DNA of 6,039 bases from Methanoregulaceae archaeon. GTDB lineage: Archaea; Halobacteriota; Methanomicrobia; Methanomicrobiales; Methanospirillaceae. Both the position numbers and the translations under genes were made by a program. Under the pieces are notes generated by a model. It had not been told where the DNA came from and made no database searches. It saw nothing but the letters and a program-made list of their open reading frames with translations. Location: contig JACTVF010000155.1 of assembly GCA_019695435.1 (NCBI GenBank), positions 1-6,039 on the forward strand. Reading direction: 5' to 3'. This document shows positions 4,886 to 6,039 of the stretch, piece by piece; the stretch's first letter is position 1; each line of letters starts with the position of its first letter.

Positions 4886-5854
4886 TCATGCCCGTTGCCC
4901 AAGAGCCCGGATGACAGCATCGCCGAACTCCCGGGTCCCGGCCGATCCGCCAAGATCCCGGGTCCGGATACCGGACGCAAGCACCTGACCGATTGCAGAT
5001 TCCAACCGAACGGCTCCTTTCGTGTCGCCGAGATGATCGAGGAGCATTGCAGCACTCCGCAGGGCAGCGATCGGGTTTGCGATGTTTTTGCCGGCGATAT
5101 CCAGGGCGCTGCCGTGCACCGGCTCAAAGAGGGCATAGCGGTCGCCGATGTTTGCACTCGGCACAAGGCCCAGACCCCCGATAAGGTACGAGGCAACATC
5201 AGAGAGGATATCGCCAAAGATGTTCGTCGTCACGATCACATCGTATGCCTGCGGATGCTGGAGGACATCAAGACTGAGGGCATCGATAAACTTATCACTA
5301 TACGACACCCCTGCCTTTTCTGCCTCAGCAATGCAGATATCCCGGAAGAAAACGTCGGACTTGAGGACATTTGCCTTGTGCCCGATGGTGAGCTTCCCCT
5401 GTCGTTGCTGCGCAAGCCGGATCGCCGCTCTCACGATCCGCCAGGTCCCCGTCCGGGTCACAACTCGGAGCGTCGTCGCACGATCCGGGCCGGTCTCCTC
5501 GATGCCCGAATAGAGGCCCTCGGTGTTCTCCCGCACGATCATGATATCAAAACCCTCTCCTTTGACCGGCCGCAGGTTCGCGTACAGGTCGAGCGCTTTC
5601 CTGATCCGCAGGACAACGCTCTGGTAATCCTTCATCGGCGGGGTCGTGACCGCCCCGAACAGGACGGCGTCCGCAGTTTTGAGCTCCGCGATATCGCGGT
5701 CTGCACAGGGGCAGCCGGTCTGTTCCCAGCGCCCGTACCCCACCCCGACCGGGAAGAACTCGTACTCGGGATGGAGCACTGCGAGAGCTTTTTGTGCAAC
5801 CGGAATCACCTCGTGGCCGATCCCGTCGCCTTCAACGATTGCGATCCGGGTCAT
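4886..5854 (-). CDS. leuB: 3-isopropylmalate (or isohomocitrate) dehydrogenase, NAD type
   Basis: This 322-residue cytosolic enzyme belongs to the isocitrate/isopropylmalate dehydrogenase family of metal-dependent oxidative decarboxylases. It opens with IAIVEGDGIGHEV (4-16). The substrate loop is LRIRKALDLYANLRPV (82-97), with R85, R95 and R108. ENTEGLYSG (109-117) supplies the catalytic Tyr115, and HKANVLKSD (159-167) the catalytic Lys160. The metal aspartates are D191, D215 and D219. The coenzyme loop HGSALDIAGKNIANP (247-261) carries Asp252 at the position that favours NAD. LeuB serves leucine synthesis, while its methanogen paralogue AksF serves 2-oxosuberate and coenzyme B synthesis; the sequence alone does not separate them here. 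GGAGG (5860-5864) lies five bases before the ATG. The upstream gene's TGA overlaps this ATG by four bases, so the two are probably co-translated. A frame-open extension to 5983 is rejected. Confidence 0.9.
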   Translation of the reverse strand: MTRIAIVEGDGIGHEVIPVAQKALAVLHPEYEFFPVGVGYGRWEQTGCPCADRDIAELKTADAVLFGAVTTPPMKDYQSVVLRIRKALDLYANLRPVKGEGFDIMIVRENTEGLYSGIEETGPDRATTLRVVTRTGTWRIVRAAIRLAQQRQGKLTIGHKANVLKSDVFFRDICIAEAEKAGVSYSDKFIDALSLDVLQHPQAYDVIVTTNIFGDILSDVASYLIGGLGLVPSANIGDRYALFEPVHGSALDIAGKNIANPIAALRSAAMLLDHLGDTKGAVRLESAIGQVLASGIRTRDLGGSAGTREFGDAVIRALGQRA

Positions 5855-6039
5855 CTCTTCCTCCACTGGCTGACCAGTTCCTGCACCGAGCGGGCAATCG
5901 TTGCTGGACTGGCACCCCAGTGGACGATCGCCCCGAACTTCCCGTCCCAGGTCGCAACCCCTTCGCGTTCGGCCCGGCAGCACCGGGCAATAAACGGCTC
6001 TTCTTTGATCTGCTCTAACGGGCAGATGTTATCAAGCGT
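5851..6039 (-). CDS. Unrecognised protein, C-terminal fragment, coupled to the dehydrogenase
   Basis: The last 62 residues of a minus-strand gene are seen; its start lies beyond the right edge. They begin TLDNICPLEQIKEEPFIARC, continue with a second Cys and an EGVATWDGKFGAIVHWG segment, and end in a basic helix, VQELVSQWRKR. Three cysteines sit close together (C6, C20, C21). The fragment does not look like the C-terminus of the isopropylmalate dehydratase small subunit, the neighbour one would expect beside leuB. Evidence that it is real: the frame is open to the edge, codon usage looks normal, and its TGA overlaps the next ATG as ATGA, with GGAGG inside its coding sequence serving the downstream gene. 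The tight coupling suggests a related pathway, but no function is proposed. Confidence 0.65.
   Translation of the reverse strand, partial: TLDNICPLEQIKEEPFIARCCRAEREGVATWDGKFGAIVHWGASPATIARSVQELVSQWRKR

Noticed and set aside
5855..5983. 43-residue N-terminal extension of the dehydrogenase
   Set aside because: The family starts at MTRIAIVEGDGIG, GGAGG supports that ATG, and the upstream bases are better read in another frame as the end of the preceding gene.

Overview
This window looks like ordinary chromosomal DNA of a euryarchaeal methanogen, most plausibly one of the Methanomicrobiales. That placement is an inference. It rests on archaeal TATA-like boxes about 25 bases ahead of probable transcript starts, oligo-T terminators, GGAGG-type ribosome binding sites, AT-rich intergenic DNA between moderately GC-rich genes, and a gene mix typical of anaerobic archaea. 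No tRNA, rRNA, CRISPR array, insertion sequence or phage gene was seen.

Layout. Position 1-209 holds the C-terminus of agmatine deiminase, closed by a run of eleven T. A 244-base spacer with a TATA-like box and a perfect inverted repeat leads into a CorA-family membrane protein (454-1563) that lacks the usual GMN signature. Its 3' end overlaps by 47 bases the 3' end of a convergent RNase III-domain protein (1517-2065, minus), which has no dsRNA-binding domain and one altered metal-ligand position. A divergent promoter region follows, then a stand-alone ferritin-like/rubrerythrin-type di-iron protein (2198-2653, plus). A hairpin terminator separates it from a convergent methionine-(R)-sulfoxide reductase B (2753-3250, minus). 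Upstream on the same minus strand is a UPF0316/DUF5698-DUF2179 membrane protein (3328-3900).

A 437-base AT-rich spacer (3901-4337) carries outward promoters for both flanking genes and short repeated motifs. It precedes a small multi-membrane protein resembling the DUF457/YdjM family (4338-4745, plus). The window ends with a minus-strand operon: an unrecognised gene running off the right edge overlaps by four bases an NAD-type isopropylmalate (or isohomocitrate) dehydrogenase (4886-5854), followed by a short oligo-T terminator.

How the genes relate. The di-iron protein and MsrB form a plausible oxidative-stress pair (peroxide removal and repair of oxidised methionine), although they are transcribed towards each other. 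The dehydrogenase belongs to leucine or coenzyme B precursor synthesis. The remaining genes are housekeeping or unassigned, and nothing shows that they form one pathway. No clearly new multi-gene system was found. The items most worth a second look are the GMN-less CorA protein with its leader palindrome, the divergent RNase III whose tail overlaps its convergent neighbour, and the unidentified gene coupled to the dehydrogenase.
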